44,244 nucleotides of DNA, taken from positions 1 to 44,244 of the forward strand of contig JAUQYW010000060.1 in assembly GCA_030587525.1 (NCBI GenBank), read 5' to 3'. The notes beneath the pieces are model-generated. The model was given only the letters and a program-made list of their open reading frames with translations, was not told where the DNA came from and did no database searches. Shown piece after piece: positions 16,402-23,794 of this stretch (position 1 is its first letter; every line of letters starts with the position of its first letter). Origin of the DNA: Candidatus Sigynarchaeota archaeon (lineage in GTDB: Archaea; Asgardarchaeota; Lokiarchaeia; Sigynarchaeales; Sigynarchaeaceae). A program made the translations under genes and the position numbers.

Positions 16402-17190
16402 ATGGAAAACGTGAGACTCCATGGACACGCGCCCTTTTGTGTGGCGCTCGTTCACGGCGGGCCTGGAGCGAGCGGCGAGATGGTGCCGGTGGCTCGGGTG
16501 CTCTCTGCGCGCCGGGGCGTGTTGGAGCCCCTCCAGACCGAGACCACCGTTCAAGGCCAGATCCGCGAGTTGAAGGATGTCTTGGCGAGAAATGGAAGTC
16601 CACCCGTGACGCTGGTCGGTTTCTCCTGGGGTGCGTGGCTATCCATATTGCTCGCGGCCAAGCATCCGGCTCTCGTGGAGAAGTTGATCCTTGTTAGCAG
16701 CGGTCCTTTTGAAGAAAAATATGCAACCGGGATTCAAGAAACCCGCCTGAGGCGTCTCAGTGAAGCGGAGCGGACCGAAGTGAGGTCATTGCAAGAGATC
16801 CTCGGAACCACCACGGGTGCTGGGAAAGCAGAGGCATTTGCACGCTTTGGAGCATTATTTTCCAAGAGTGACGCATACGATGCATTGCCAGATGATCCCG
16901 CGGGAGAAAAGGATATGGTGTATTCCACAGAAATTTATCAAGGTGTCTGGCCCCAGGCCGCGGAAATGCGGCGGAGCGGGAAACTCCTCGCCATGGTCAA
17001 GACGGTGAAATGCCCAGTGGTCGCGATTCACGGCGATCACGATCCGCACCCTGCTGAGGGGGTTCGAAAGCCACTCGAAATTTTGAAAGATTTTCGATTC
17101 ATCCTGCTCCAGAAATGCGGGCATCGACCCTGGATCGAGAAGGAAGCAAGAGACAAGTTTTACGAGATCCTCGATGAAGAAATCGGATAA
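16402..17190 (+). CDS. Alpha/beta hydrolase with complete catalytic triad
   Basis: A protein of about 262 residues (start ATG 16402; ATG 16390 and 16396 are equally possible). The fold markers are ALVHGGPGASG for the oxyanion region, LVGFSWGAW with the GxSxG nucleophile, HGDHDPHPAEG with the acid, and LLQKCGHRPWIEK with the histidine. It is a small serine hydrolase of the proline-iminopeptidase/lipase-like group, and the substrate cannot be read from sequence. In contrast to the protein at 1194-2033, all catalytic residues are present. The upstream ORF extension into the divergent membrane-protein gene is not used. The AT-rich stretch TTAAGCATATA (16373-16383) could hold the promoter. The gene converges on the symporter gene with 21 bases between. 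Confidence 0.85.
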   Translation: MENVRLHGHAPFCVALVHGGPGASGEMVPVARVLSARRGVLEPLQTETTVQGQIRELKDVLARNGSPPVTLVGFSWGAWLSILLAAKHPALVEKLILVSSGPFEEKYATGIQETRLRRLSEAERTEVRSLQEILGTTTGAGKAEAFARFGALFSKSDAYDALPDDPAGEKDMVYSTEIYQGVWPQAAEMRRSGKLLAMVKTVKCPVVAIHGDHDPHPAEGVRKPLEILKDFRFILLQKCGHRPWIEKEARDKFYEILDEEIG

Positions 17191-17211
17191 AAGAAAGTGA
17201 GGATAGTAAAA

Positions 17212-18618
17212 TCACTTTGATCCTTTGCTCAGCGCGGGGAGCGCAAGCTTCCGGTTATAAATCAAGGCGAGCGCGTAGATAATTCCAGAAATTGGAAGCA
17301 TGACCGTGAGCACGAAAGGATTTTCCTCCTGGCCTCCGGAAAGGCAGATACCCATGACGATACCCCCCAGCGCGACGCCCGCGTAGGTGAAGAACGTGTA
17401 AAGGCCGAAATACAGCCCGCTTTCAGCCTCTTTCTTGCGCGCATCCACCGTGCCATTTCCCGCGGCTTCCTCGATGATGGAGGAAAGGATCGGAATCGGG
17501 GTAAGAAAGCTAACGATGAGACCGAACGCGACAACCAAGAAATCGGCCATGATGAAAATGAGCATAGCCACGCCACTAATGCCCGTGAACAAGACGAGCA
17601 TGCACAGCAACGGAACGGTTATCAAGGCGAATCCCATCGTGTTCGCCTTTATCACGCCGGTTTTAGGAATGATCTTGTCCCATACAAACAAAGCGACGAA
17701 TTCAGTGATGAGGATGAGACCCAAGTACACGATGAAGGTGAGGCCTCCAACTCCGGCAACATACGTCAAGAACGGGATGGGCAGCGCGAGGAGGATTTTC
17801 GCTCCCGTCTGCATGGAAAGATTTGTCATGAAAAAATTTCGAGGATTCGGTTGCTTGACGGGACGAAACATTTGCACGACGGCTCGCTTTACGGATTTTT
17901 TCTCAGCCGGGCTTTGCAAGAAACTCTCGTCGACCGTGAAATAGGTCGCGAGTGTGAATATCGACCCGATCGCGGTGATTAAAATTGCTAGAAGTGGCAC
18001 GATCGTGATTAAAATCTGGCCGGATGGATTATACCACTGGACATTCTCCGGATCTTCCAGCGTGCTTTGGACGATGATGGGCAACATGATCCCGAGCACC
18101 ATGGCGATCAAGTTAAACAAGCCCTGGACCTTGGAGACTTCCAGGCGGTTCGCTTCAGTCTCGGATTGCTCCGGAATCATGCCAAGGTAAGGGGCGCCGA
18201 TGATCGTTGTGCCAAGATACATTATAAAGCTCATCGCCCAGAAATACAAAGTTGTAACCCAGTTGACAGGTTCGGCTGGCAAGCACATGCTCGGCGGGTA
18301 CCATGTCAAGATACTACCAAGAGCCATCAACGGGAGACCATACAAGAAGAAAGGCTTCCGCTTGCCATGTTTTCCGACCGGCTGGTTATCCGAAATGATG
18401 CCCATGATGGGGGAACCGAAGGCAATCGTCATCATGCCGATCATCGTACCGATGGATACCAGCAACGCGTCGAGCCGCACGACATAAACATAATAATAGA
18501 ATGCATAGCTATTGTAATACGTCGTGATGAGCAAGCCACCAAATGATACCAGGTTAAACGTGATCAACTTCGATCCTTTTATTTCCCTCGAGACGAGGTG
18601 CCCCTTCTCTTCTGCCAT
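17212..18618 (-). CDS. GPH-family (MFS) sugar:cation symporter
   Basis: A 468-residue transporter with about 12 membrane helices. The start is placed at ATG 18618 (MAEEKGHLV), because the reading frame upstream is low-complexity and a strong TATA box sits 26 bases before this ATG. The glycoside-pentoside-hexuronide symporter signatures are present: GIISDNQPVGKHGKRKPFFLYG between helices two and three, and APYLGMIPEQ followed by EANRLEVSKVQG between helices four and five. These proteins take up sugars or sugar derivatives with a cation. A central cytoplasmic loop (AEKKSVKRAVVQMFRP) separates the two six-helix halves. Compared with family members the length is normal. The neighbouring GH99-like gene makes glycan-derived sugars plausible substrates, which is only contextual. 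Confidence 0.85.
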   Translation of the reverse strand: MAEEKGHLVSREIKGSKLITFNLVSFGGLLITTYYNSYAFYYYVYVVRLDALLVSIGTMIGMMTIAFGSPIMGIISDNQPVGKHGKRKPFFLYGLPLMALGSILTWYPPSMCLPAEPVNWVTTLYFWAMSFIMYLGTTIIGAPYLGMIPEQSETEANRLEVSKVQGLFNLIAMVLGIMLPIIVQSTLEDPENVQWYNPSGQILITIVPLLAILITAIGSIFTLATYFTVDESFLQSPAEKKSVKRAVVQMFRPVKQPNPRNFFMTNLSMQTGAKILLALPIPFLTYVAGVGGLTFIVYLGLILITEFVALFVWDKIIPKTGVIKANTMGFALITVPLLCMLVLFTGISGVAMLIFIMADFLVVAFGLIVSFLTPIPILSSIIEEAAGNGTVDARKKEAESGLYFGLYTFFTYAGVALGGIVMGICLSGGQEENPFVLTVMLPISGIIYALALIYNRKLALPALSKGSK

Positions 18619-18644
18619 GATCCTCGCATAAGATAAACTGAATC

Positions 18645-18653
18645 TATATAAAA
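18645..18653 (-). promoter_or_regulatory. TATA box of the GPH symporter gene (leaderless transcript likely)
   Basis: On the minus strand TTTTATATA ends 26 bases before the ATG at 18618. Archaeal transcription starts about 25 bases after the TATA box, so the RNA should begin at or within a base or two of the start codon. This supports both the chosen start and a leaderless message. Confidence 0.65.
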
Positions 18654-18827
18654 GCTTGTAGAAAAATGGAGCCAAGTAGAAAATGGCATGCCGGGAACAT
18701 TTTAAACGAGCAACTGCAGGCCTCGCCGTGCTGCTAAACACTGGCTCCGGCAATTCCCAAGTATTCAAAGCCCTATCATTAACACGAAGCTCCCAAAAAG
18801 AAGTGCACGTCACGAGGTACATAAAAC

Positions 18828-18986
18828 ATGGCAGAATCCGCGAGCAAGATGAACCGGCACAACTCATCGATGGCAGTAACAGCGGCCAACTTCCCGAGAT
18901 ACAACAGCACAAGATTTCAAGCGATGGAACAAGCATGGCAAGAAATGGTGGCACAAGATCGCCGTCGCCATAAGTATTTCAAGTAA
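18828..18986 (+). CDS. Possible small basic protein, 52 residues
   Basis: A 52-codon ORF from ATG 18828 to TAA 18984-18986 in an otherwise empty 450-base gap between two minus-strand genes. Its support is a GAGGT Shine-Dalgarno sequence (18814-18818) nine bases before the ATG, the same element that precedes the HgcA-fusion gene, and an even codon pattern with no rare-codon runs. The product begins MAESASKMNRHNSS and ends in a charged helix (EQAWQEMVAQDRRRHKYFK), with no membrane segment. I recognise no family. The 209 bases upstream (18619-18827) hold the symporter promoter and nothing else I can name. It could be a chance ORF. Confidence 0.4.
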   Translation: MAESASKMNRHNSSMAVTAANFPRYNSTRFQAMEQAWQEMVAQDRRRHKYFK

Positions 18987-19065
18987 GTCTCGGAAGTCCA
19001 GCACGACGAATGAAACTTGGGAGATCTCGTGAAATCTAACGTGCTAGTATGGCGTTCTAAATAAC

Positions 19066-19548
19066 TCAAGGAACCTTTTTCGTCTTAACTTCTTGCAAGT
19101 GAAGGGAATACATGGCGATGCTCGCAGCACAAGCTAAGTTCATGCTCGTCGCGGTTCGCATCATGCCCATGTACACCTGCTGAGCCCCCGCAAAGTGCTG
19201 GAGCGGCACGCCGACGACCTCGTGGCCGAGCACGATGATCGGGTTGTTTGGCCACGTGAAATCGTCGAGGTTCGTGCCCGTGCCTTTGTTGCATTCCATG
19301 ACCACGGGCGTGTAGTGCTTCTCGTGGATGAATTGCCAGACCGCATCGATGTCGGGGAGATATACCAAGTGCAGGCCGCCGACCAAGTCGACGAGGTTGC
19401 GCTTGGCTATTTTCTTGATGCGATCGACGTCAAGCTTTTGCGTTCCCGCGAGCACGAGGTCGTCGAAGCCAAGGCCGTCGGCGGTTCGCATGATGGAGAG
19501 TATATTTACCTCGTATTTCCAGCCCGTCACGCAGATTGCTTTTGGCAT
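19066..19548 (-). CDS. SpoU/TrmH-type SPOUT RNA 2'-O-methyltransferase
   Basis: A 160-residue protein starting at ATG 19548 (MPKAICVTG); the frame is open further upstream, but the family fold begins here. It carries the three SPOUT-class motifs: NILSIMRTADGLGF (motif 1, normally NxGaixRtA), PIIVLGHEVVGVP (motif 2, normally IVlGnEgeGl) and TATSMNLACAASIAMYSL (motif 3, normally SLNvsvAaai). These form the trefoil knot that binds S-adenosylmethionine. The enzymes methylate ribose 2'-OH in tRNA or rRNA. The target is unknown. The HEVVG form of motif 2 departs from the common NEG and should be checked. It lacks the N-terminal RNA-binding extension of larger homologues. It is divergent from the HgcC-type gene. 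Confidence 0.8.
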   Translation of the reverse strand: MPKAICVTGWKYEVNILSIMRTADGLGFDDLVLAGTQKLDVDRIKKIAKRNLVDLVGGLHLVYLPDIDAVWQFIHEKHYTPVVMECNKGTGTNLDDFTWPNNPIIVLGHEVVGVPLQHFAGAQQVYMGMMRTATSMNLACAASIAMYSLHLQEVKTKKVP

Positions 19549-19631
19549 ACTTACATGCAAAAAAGAACCGTTGATTAATGGCATTCCGTTGATCGACCAA
19601 GAGCATCCCGGGAATACTTTAATCAAGGGTA

Positions 19632-19676
19632 ATCAGATTGATCAGAAAATCTTTAATACATCAGATTGATCTGATG
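19632..19676 (+). promoter_or_regulatory. Promoter and palindromic operator of the hgc-type operon
   Basis: An 8-2-8 perfect palindrome, CATCAGATTGATCTGATG, occupies 19659-19676, and its first 12 bases after the C recur as a direct repeat at 19632-19643, 28 bases upstream. Between the two lies CTTTAATA (19651-19658), a good TATA box 29 bases before the ATG at 19688. The palindrome therefore covers the expected transcription start. This is the classical position for a repressor. The AbrB-type regulator encoded immediately downstream is the obvious candidate ligand, giving autoregulation. Confidence 0.65.
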
Positions 19677-19687
19677 CATAGATAAAG

Positions 19688-19942
19688 ATGACCGAAGAAA
19701 AGGATTGCGGGTGCCAGCAAAAAGGCACACGATCGGCCTGCTGCATCGAGCACGTGACCACGATGGATGAGCGCGGCCAGGTCGTGATTCCCAAAGAAGT
19801 CCGGAACGCGCTCGGATGGAAGGGCGGCGAAAAAATTGCCATCATCACTCGAACCAGCAATAACAAGCCGTGCTGCGTGATGCTCGTGAACGTTGGTTCG
19901 TTATCCACGCAGATCAAGGGGTTCATCGATAACCTGGAATGA
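19688..19942 (+). CDS. AbrB/SpoVT-type regulator of the HgcAB-associated (HgcC) kind
   Basis: An 84-residue DNA-binding protein. Residues 22-65 are a SpoVT-AbrB swapped-hairpin domain with the signature VTTMDERGQVVIPKEVRNALGW followed by KGGEKIAIITR. The N terminus is cysteine-rich (Cys7, Cys9, Cys18-Cys19) and a further Cys-Cys pair (62-63, PCCVML) lies in the last strand. This arrangement matches what I recall of small AbrB proteins encoded beside hgcA and hgcB (HgcC). The cysteines would suit sensing of a thiophilic metal or of redox state. It is the first gene of the operon, 18 bases before the fusion gene, and follows a palindromic operator overlapping its own promoter. DNA binding is expected from the family; metal sensing is inference. 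Confidence 0.8.
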   Translation: MTEEKDCGCQQKGTRSACCIEHVTTMDERGQVVIPKEVRNALGWKGGEKIAIITRTSNNKPCCVMLVNVGSLSTQIKGFIDNLE

Positions 19943-19960
19943 TCACGAGGTGCAGTGGAC

Positions 19961-21661
19961 ATGTCCGTCGTTTTTATGAAAAAATTGGAAAAGGAACCTG
20001 CCACATACGAGCAAGGGTTCACGGCGCTCACTGGGGGCGTCAACACCAAGGTGCAGGATTGGGTCCTCAGCCACCTCCCGAAATCCAGCGAGGTGCTCGA
20101 GTTCGGGCCAGGTCCTGGCACCCTGGCCATCAAGATGGCACAACAAGGCCACGTTGTCACGGCAATCGAGAAAGACCTCGCTATGCTCAAGCAAGCACGT
20201 GCGAACCGGGATATTGTGCAAGACACGAGCGTCCAGGTCAATTTCCAGTGGGGCGAGATTATGAGTCTGGATCCCGGGCGATTCAAGTATGATGCCGTCG
20301 TGAGCACGTTCGTGCTGTCCGAGCTGCGTCCGCTGGAGCAGCAAGTATTCTTGCGCAAGGCATGGATGGGTCTCAAGGTCGGCGGGACATTACTGATCGC
20401 CGACGAGTTCGTGCCCCGCGGCGCGTGGAAAGCCGGCTTCAAGCTCAAGCGTTGGTGGTACAAGCGCAAGATGCGGCGGCTCGCCTCTGGCATAACCCAT
20501 CCGCTCGAATGGTTCGCCAAGTACCCCGCAGCTATCGGATTCAAGCTGATATCGGAGGATTCGTGGAGACACGGGGCTATCAAAGCCATGGGTTTCGAAA
20601 AAGTCGCTGCCCCTAGCCAAGCAGACGCAGGTTTTTACCGGCCTCCCCCGCGTGCCTTCAAGGGTATCCACGCCCGGCTGCGTGCCTGGCGCTGCTTGCT
20701 CTCGGGACAAGTCGACCACGTGGCGATCGAGCCCGGTATCTACGCATCTGGCAATCCCGGGCCAGATTCCCCGGTCCTCGTCACTGCGAATTATGATTAC
20801 ACGTACATCAAGGTCATAAATGACCTTGCCCGCAAGAATGTTGATGCATGGGTATTATGCGTTGATTCTCGCGGCATCAACGTGTGGTGCGCGGCGCGAG
20901 GCGGGGATTTCGGCAATAAGCAGCTTCTCGAAGCGGTGCAAGCAACCGGCATAGCCGCCATCACGAAAACCACGGTTCTCATCCTGCCCCAGCTCTCTGC
21001 CGGCGGCATCGAGGCCCCCAAGCTCCCCAAGAACACTCCGGCGTTCCCGTTCACGACCCGGTATGGCCCGGTGTGGTCGAAGGATTTGCCTGCCTACCTC
21101 GCGGAACACCCCGCCAAGAAACCGGAAGAGTGGAAGGTCGCCCGTTTCACGCTGCAGCACCGGCTCGTCGCGGGCCTCACGCATTTCACGTTCTCCGCGA
21201 GGAAGATTTTCGGATTGCCTTCCCTTCTCATTATGGTTGGGGCATTGCTACTCTGGGCTTTTTCCACGACTACTTACGCGACGGGGATACTCAAGTTCGT
21301 GGCAGAACTGTGGCTGTCGATGGCAATCGTCAACTTCCTGCTGCTCGGCGTGGTCTTCCCGGCCGTGTCGTTCACGAGAAAATTCATCGTGAAAGGGCTC
21401 GTGCTGGGCACGTTGAACCTTGTCGCTGTCGGCTTGGTGCTTTGGCTGTTTCAACCATTCCCGTCATTGCCACCATTGATCACGTGGAATACCGCGTTCC
21501 ATTTCTGGATCGGATTCTTCTCGACCATGTCCTTTTCTGGCTATTCCATGGATACAAGCCCCCGGGAAATCGCGGGTGAATACGTGCGGTTCCAAGTCTT
21601 GAACATCGCTTTCTTGATACTCAGCATAGTTTTATCAATTCTAGGTCTATTACTAGCATGA
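19961..21661 (+). CDS. hgcA: CpaM-like SAM methyltransferase fused to HgcA-type corrinoid membrane protein
   Basis: A 566-residue two-part protein. Start ATG 19961 has a GAGGTG Shine-Dalgarno site eight bases upstream (GTG 19955 is the alternative). Residues about 1-205 are a class I SAM methyltransferase: VLEFGPGPGT (motif I), VVTAIEKD, YDAVVSTFVLSEL and GGTLLIADEF. Its opening FMKKLEKEPATYEQG resembles corrinoid-protein-associated methyltransferases (CpaM). From about residue 235 the protein is HgcA-like: IEPGIYASGNPGPDSPVLVTANY, then the cap helix GINVWCAARGG with Cys310 as the cobalt ligand, TVLILPQLSAGGIEAP and the YGPVWSKDLPAYL stretch, ending in four or five membrane helices (about 410-565). 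HgcA passes a methyl group from its cobalamin to Hg(II). The fused enzyme could load that methyl directly from SAM. The cap helix departs from consensus NVWCAAGK after the second alanine. Confidence 0.85.
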   Translation: MSVVFMKKLEKEPATYEQGFTALTGGVNTKVQDWVLSHLPKSSEVLEFGPGPGTLAIKMAQQGHVVTAIEKDLAMLKQARANRDIVQDTSVQVNFQWGEIMSLDPGRFKYDAVVSTFVLSELRPLEQQVFLRKAWMGLKVGGTLLIADEFVPRGAWKAGFKLKRWWYKRKMRRLASGITHPLEWFAKYPAAIGFKLISEDSWRHGAIKAMGFEKVAAPSQADAGFYRPPPRAFKGIHARLRAWRCLLSGQVDHVAIEPGIYASGNPGPDSPVLVTANYDYTYIKVINDLARKNVDAWVLCVDSRGINVWCAARGGDFGNKQLLEAVQATGIAAITKTTVLILPQLSAGGIEAPKLPKNTPAFPFTTRYGPVWSKDLPAYLAEHPAKKPEEWKVARFTLQHRLVAGLTHFTFSARKIFGLPSLLIMVGALLLWAFSTTTYATGILKFVAELWLSMAIVNFLLLGVVFPAVSFTRKFIVKGLVLGTLNLVAVGLVLWLFQPFPSLPPLITWNTAFHFWIGFFSTMSFSGYSMDTSPREIAGEYVRFQVLNIAFLILSIVLSILGLLLA

Positions 21662-21680
21662 AAAATAGGTGCATTCGTGA

Positions 21681-22004
21681 ATGAACGAGACAACGTCGCA
21701 ACCCCTCATCATCGTTGACATTAAAAGACCCGACAAAGTAGTCCCGCGCGTGCGCATCGACGCGAAGACATGCACGGGCTGCGGGACTTGCGCGGAAGTG
21801 TGCCCGTTCGGCCTTCCCGTGCAAGCAGAAAGCGGCAAGTACGAGATTCCTCGGCCCGACTTGTGCACGGAATGCAGCGCGTGCAAGAAAAACTGCCCCG
21901 CGAAGGCAATCCACATGAGCGAGCAAAAAGGCTGCGGGTGCCTCTACGACGTCGCTAGCCGCCGCAAGGCCAAGAAAGCGGGGTCGTCTTGCTGCTCCGG
22001 CTGA
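21681..22004 (+). CDS. hgcB: HgcB-type 2[4Fe-4S] ferredoxin
   Basis: A 107-residue ferredoxin. Two classical cluster motifs are present: CTGCGTCAEVCP (Cys31, 34, 37, 41) and CTECSACKKNCP (Cys62, 65, 68, 72). Beyond them are GCGC (Cys85, Cys87) and a vicinal pair SSCC (Cys104-105) three residues from the end. An extra cysteine after the second cluster and a C-terminal cysteine pair are the hallmarks of HgcB, which returns the HgcA corrinoid to Co(I) and is thought to bind Hg(II). The gene lies 19 bases after the HgcA fusion and is the last of the operon. The N-terminal 25 residues are a short extension of unknown use. An ordinary ferredoxin is less likely because of the cysteine tail and the neighbours. 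Confidence 0.85.
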   Translation: MNETTSQPLIIVDIKRPDKVVPRVRIDAKTCTGCGTCAEVCPFGLPVQAESGKYEIPRPDLCTECSACKKNCPAKAIHMSEQKGCGCLYDVASRRKAKKAGSSCCSG

Positions 22005-22033
22005 AATGCCGGGCATTTTCTCTTTCTTTTTGC
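22004..22033 (+). terminator. Palindrome plus T-rich tract after hgcB
   Basis: AAATGCC-G-GGCATTT (22004-22018) begins at the last base of the hgcB stop codon and runs into a pyrimidine tract, TTTTCTCTTTCTTTTTG. The stem that can really form is five to six pairs. The T-rich tract is the likely termination signal for the operon, which meets a convergent gene ending at 22063. Confidence 0.55.
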
Positions 22034-22062
22034 AATAGCTGCTTATACAACCGCAATGGAAG

Positions 22063-23646
22063 TTATTTGTTCGAAAACTCGGAGAATTCGCGTGCGTATT
22101 GCGAAAGTAAGGCCGTGTCACCTAGTTTCTCCAGCACGGGCCGAAAACACGCCCACGTCACGCTGCCCAGCTCCCCGGGATGGCGGCATGCCGCGATTGC
22201 GGCCAGAAAAGCTTCCCGCGCTTCTTGCCATCGCCCGAGCGCCGCGAGTACGCACGCTTTGGTGTCCCAATTATACACTATGGGCAAGAACTCGATAGAG
22301 CGCTCGGCAAGGACGAGGGCTTGCTGCAACAGCACGGGATTGCTGGAACTTGCCGCGAACAATCGCCAGCCGGCATCGTTGTACCACATAGCCCTCGCCC
22401 TGCTATTCGAGGAAACGGGTGCATTATTGATGGGGATGCGATTGGCATCTTCGGCGGCCAAGAATGATTCGCGTGCTTCTGCTTCTCGGCCATCCATTTG
22501 TTGAAGTGAACCGAGCAGCAACCATGCTGTCGGGGCTGTTAAATTGTTCGTGGTCGCTTTCCGATAAGCCGATTCCGCACCTTGGGTGTCGTTCATGGAA
22601 AGCAGACAAGTGCCAAGGTCGATCCACGCGGAAGCCAAAGCCGGATCAATCTCGAGGGCTTTTCTCAATGCAATCTCGGCCGCTTCCTTGTTCTCCAGGC
22701 CGAGCAAATGTTGCCCGAGCAACCGCCAAAGGCGAGCGTTCCTAGGGTGATGAACCAGGCCTTGCTGAGCAATCGCAGTACCCTCTGCATGTTGTGCTGA
22801 TGTATTCAGCAGCGCGCACAACATTTCCCACGCGGACTCGCTTTCCGGGTGTTCCTTTACTTTTTCACGTAGCTCGAGCACGGCCAAATCGTTTCGACCT
22901 TGAATGGCCTTCTGCACCGACTTGAGCGTGCCTAGTTTATCCATCAACGATTCGACCTTGGGTTTCAACTGTGTTTCGTATATCTTGGTGAAGAGCCCAG
23001 TTTTTTTATCGCCCGATCCGCTTCCATGTTCCCCCTGCAATGGCGTCTCAAGCGGGACGGCGGCATCGTTGAGCTTGAGCGGCTTGAATCCCGCGGGCGT
23101 GACGAGGATCTCGCTGATCGCGCAGTTTTTTGACCGCTCGGTCATGGCCACCTTCAAGATGGACGAGAAGACGATGCGCAGCAAGCCCATATGGGAGACG
23201 ACGAGGACCGAATCATCATCCGTCAATTTCGTGGCCTCGTCCCTCTGGATCTTCGTCAAGAAGCCGATCACCCGCGTTTTCAACTCGGCCAGGGGCTCAA
23301 CGCCATCAGGGACCGCGTGGTCCATCTGCCGCAGGAACTCGATATCGCTGCTGGAGAGGCTCTTGATGGGCTTGCCTTCGAGCGGGCCAAATGCACGTTC
23401 CTTCAAGGCGGGCTCCACGACGATGGGAGTGCGCGGATCCAGCGATGCATGGATGATTTCCGCTGTTTCCCGCGCACGGACGAGGGGAGAGGTGAAGATC
23501 TTCACGATGCGGTAGGGCCGCAAGCGATTGGCGAGGTCCCGGGCTTGCTCCCGGCCGATCTCGTTCAACGGGATGTCCGTTTGTCCCTGGATGAGACCTC
23601 GCGCGTTGAAGTCAGTTTCCCCGTGCCTTGCGAGAAGCAGTTTCAT
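22063..23646 (-). CDS. Histidine phosphatase (phosphoglycerate-mutase-like) fused to TPR domain
   Basis: A 527-residue protein starting at ATG 23646 (MKLLLARHGET). Residues 1-200 form a histidine phosphatase domain: LLLARHGETDFNARGLIQG with the phospho-accepting histidine, TSPLVRARETAEI, KERAFGPLEG with the acid, and VLVVSHMGLLRI with the second histidine. A charged glycine/serine linker (about 220-245) leads to a C-terminal helical region with five or so TPR units, for example ARLWRLLGQHLLGLENKEA and ASAWIDLGTCLLSMNDTQGA. The phosphatase branch removes phosphate from small metabolites or proteins; the fused TPR region suggests a protein partner or substrate. This combination is unusual. The frame extends upstream to 23712, but that extension has no family match. 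It converges on the hgc operon. Confidence 0.85.
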   Translation of the reverse strand: MKLLLARHGETDFNARGLIQGQTDIPLNEIGREQARDLANRLRPYRIVKIFTSPLVRARETAEIIHASLDPRTPIVVEPALKERAFGPLEGKPIKSLSSSDIEFLRQMDHAVPDGVEPLAELKTRVIGFLTKIQRDEATKLTDDDSVLVVSHMGLLRIVFSSILKVAMTERSKNCAISEILVTPAGFKPLKLNDAAVPLETPLQGEHGSGSGDKKTGLFTKIYETQLKPKVESLMDKLGTLKSVQKAIQGRNDLAVLELREKVKEHPESESAWEMLCALLNTSAQHAEGTAIAQQGLVHHPRNARLWRLLGQHLLGLENKEAAEIALRKALEIDPALASAWIDLGTCLLSMNDTQGAESAYRKATTNNLTAPTAWLLLGSLQQMDGREAEARESFLAAEDANRIPINNAPVSSNSRARAMWYNDAGWRLFAASSSNPVLLQQALVLAERSIEFLPIVYNWDTKACVLAALGRWQEAREAFLAAIAACRHPGELGSVTWACFRPVLEKLGDTALLSQYAREFSEFSNK

Positions 23647-23794
23647 TTGATTTTTGCAATGAGACGCGCGAAAAAAAAGATAGGGATGTGGTTGCCGTCG
23701 TCTAGCAACCATCTACGGTTATAAAGCCGGTTTTTTATCGTCTATCGATAATTCTTACTTACTTCCAACGCAATATTGTCCCAGGCGAAATGCC

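Noticed and set aside
18619..18954. 112-residue N-terminal extension of the GPH symporter
   Set aside because: Cysteine- and serine-rich with no family similarity, and a strong TATA box lies inside it 26 bases before ATG 18618.
19642..20589. 315-codon minus-strand ORF over the HgcC and HgcA-fusion genes
   Set aside because: Overlaps two motif-supported plus-strand genes and the palindromic operator; the product resembles no family.
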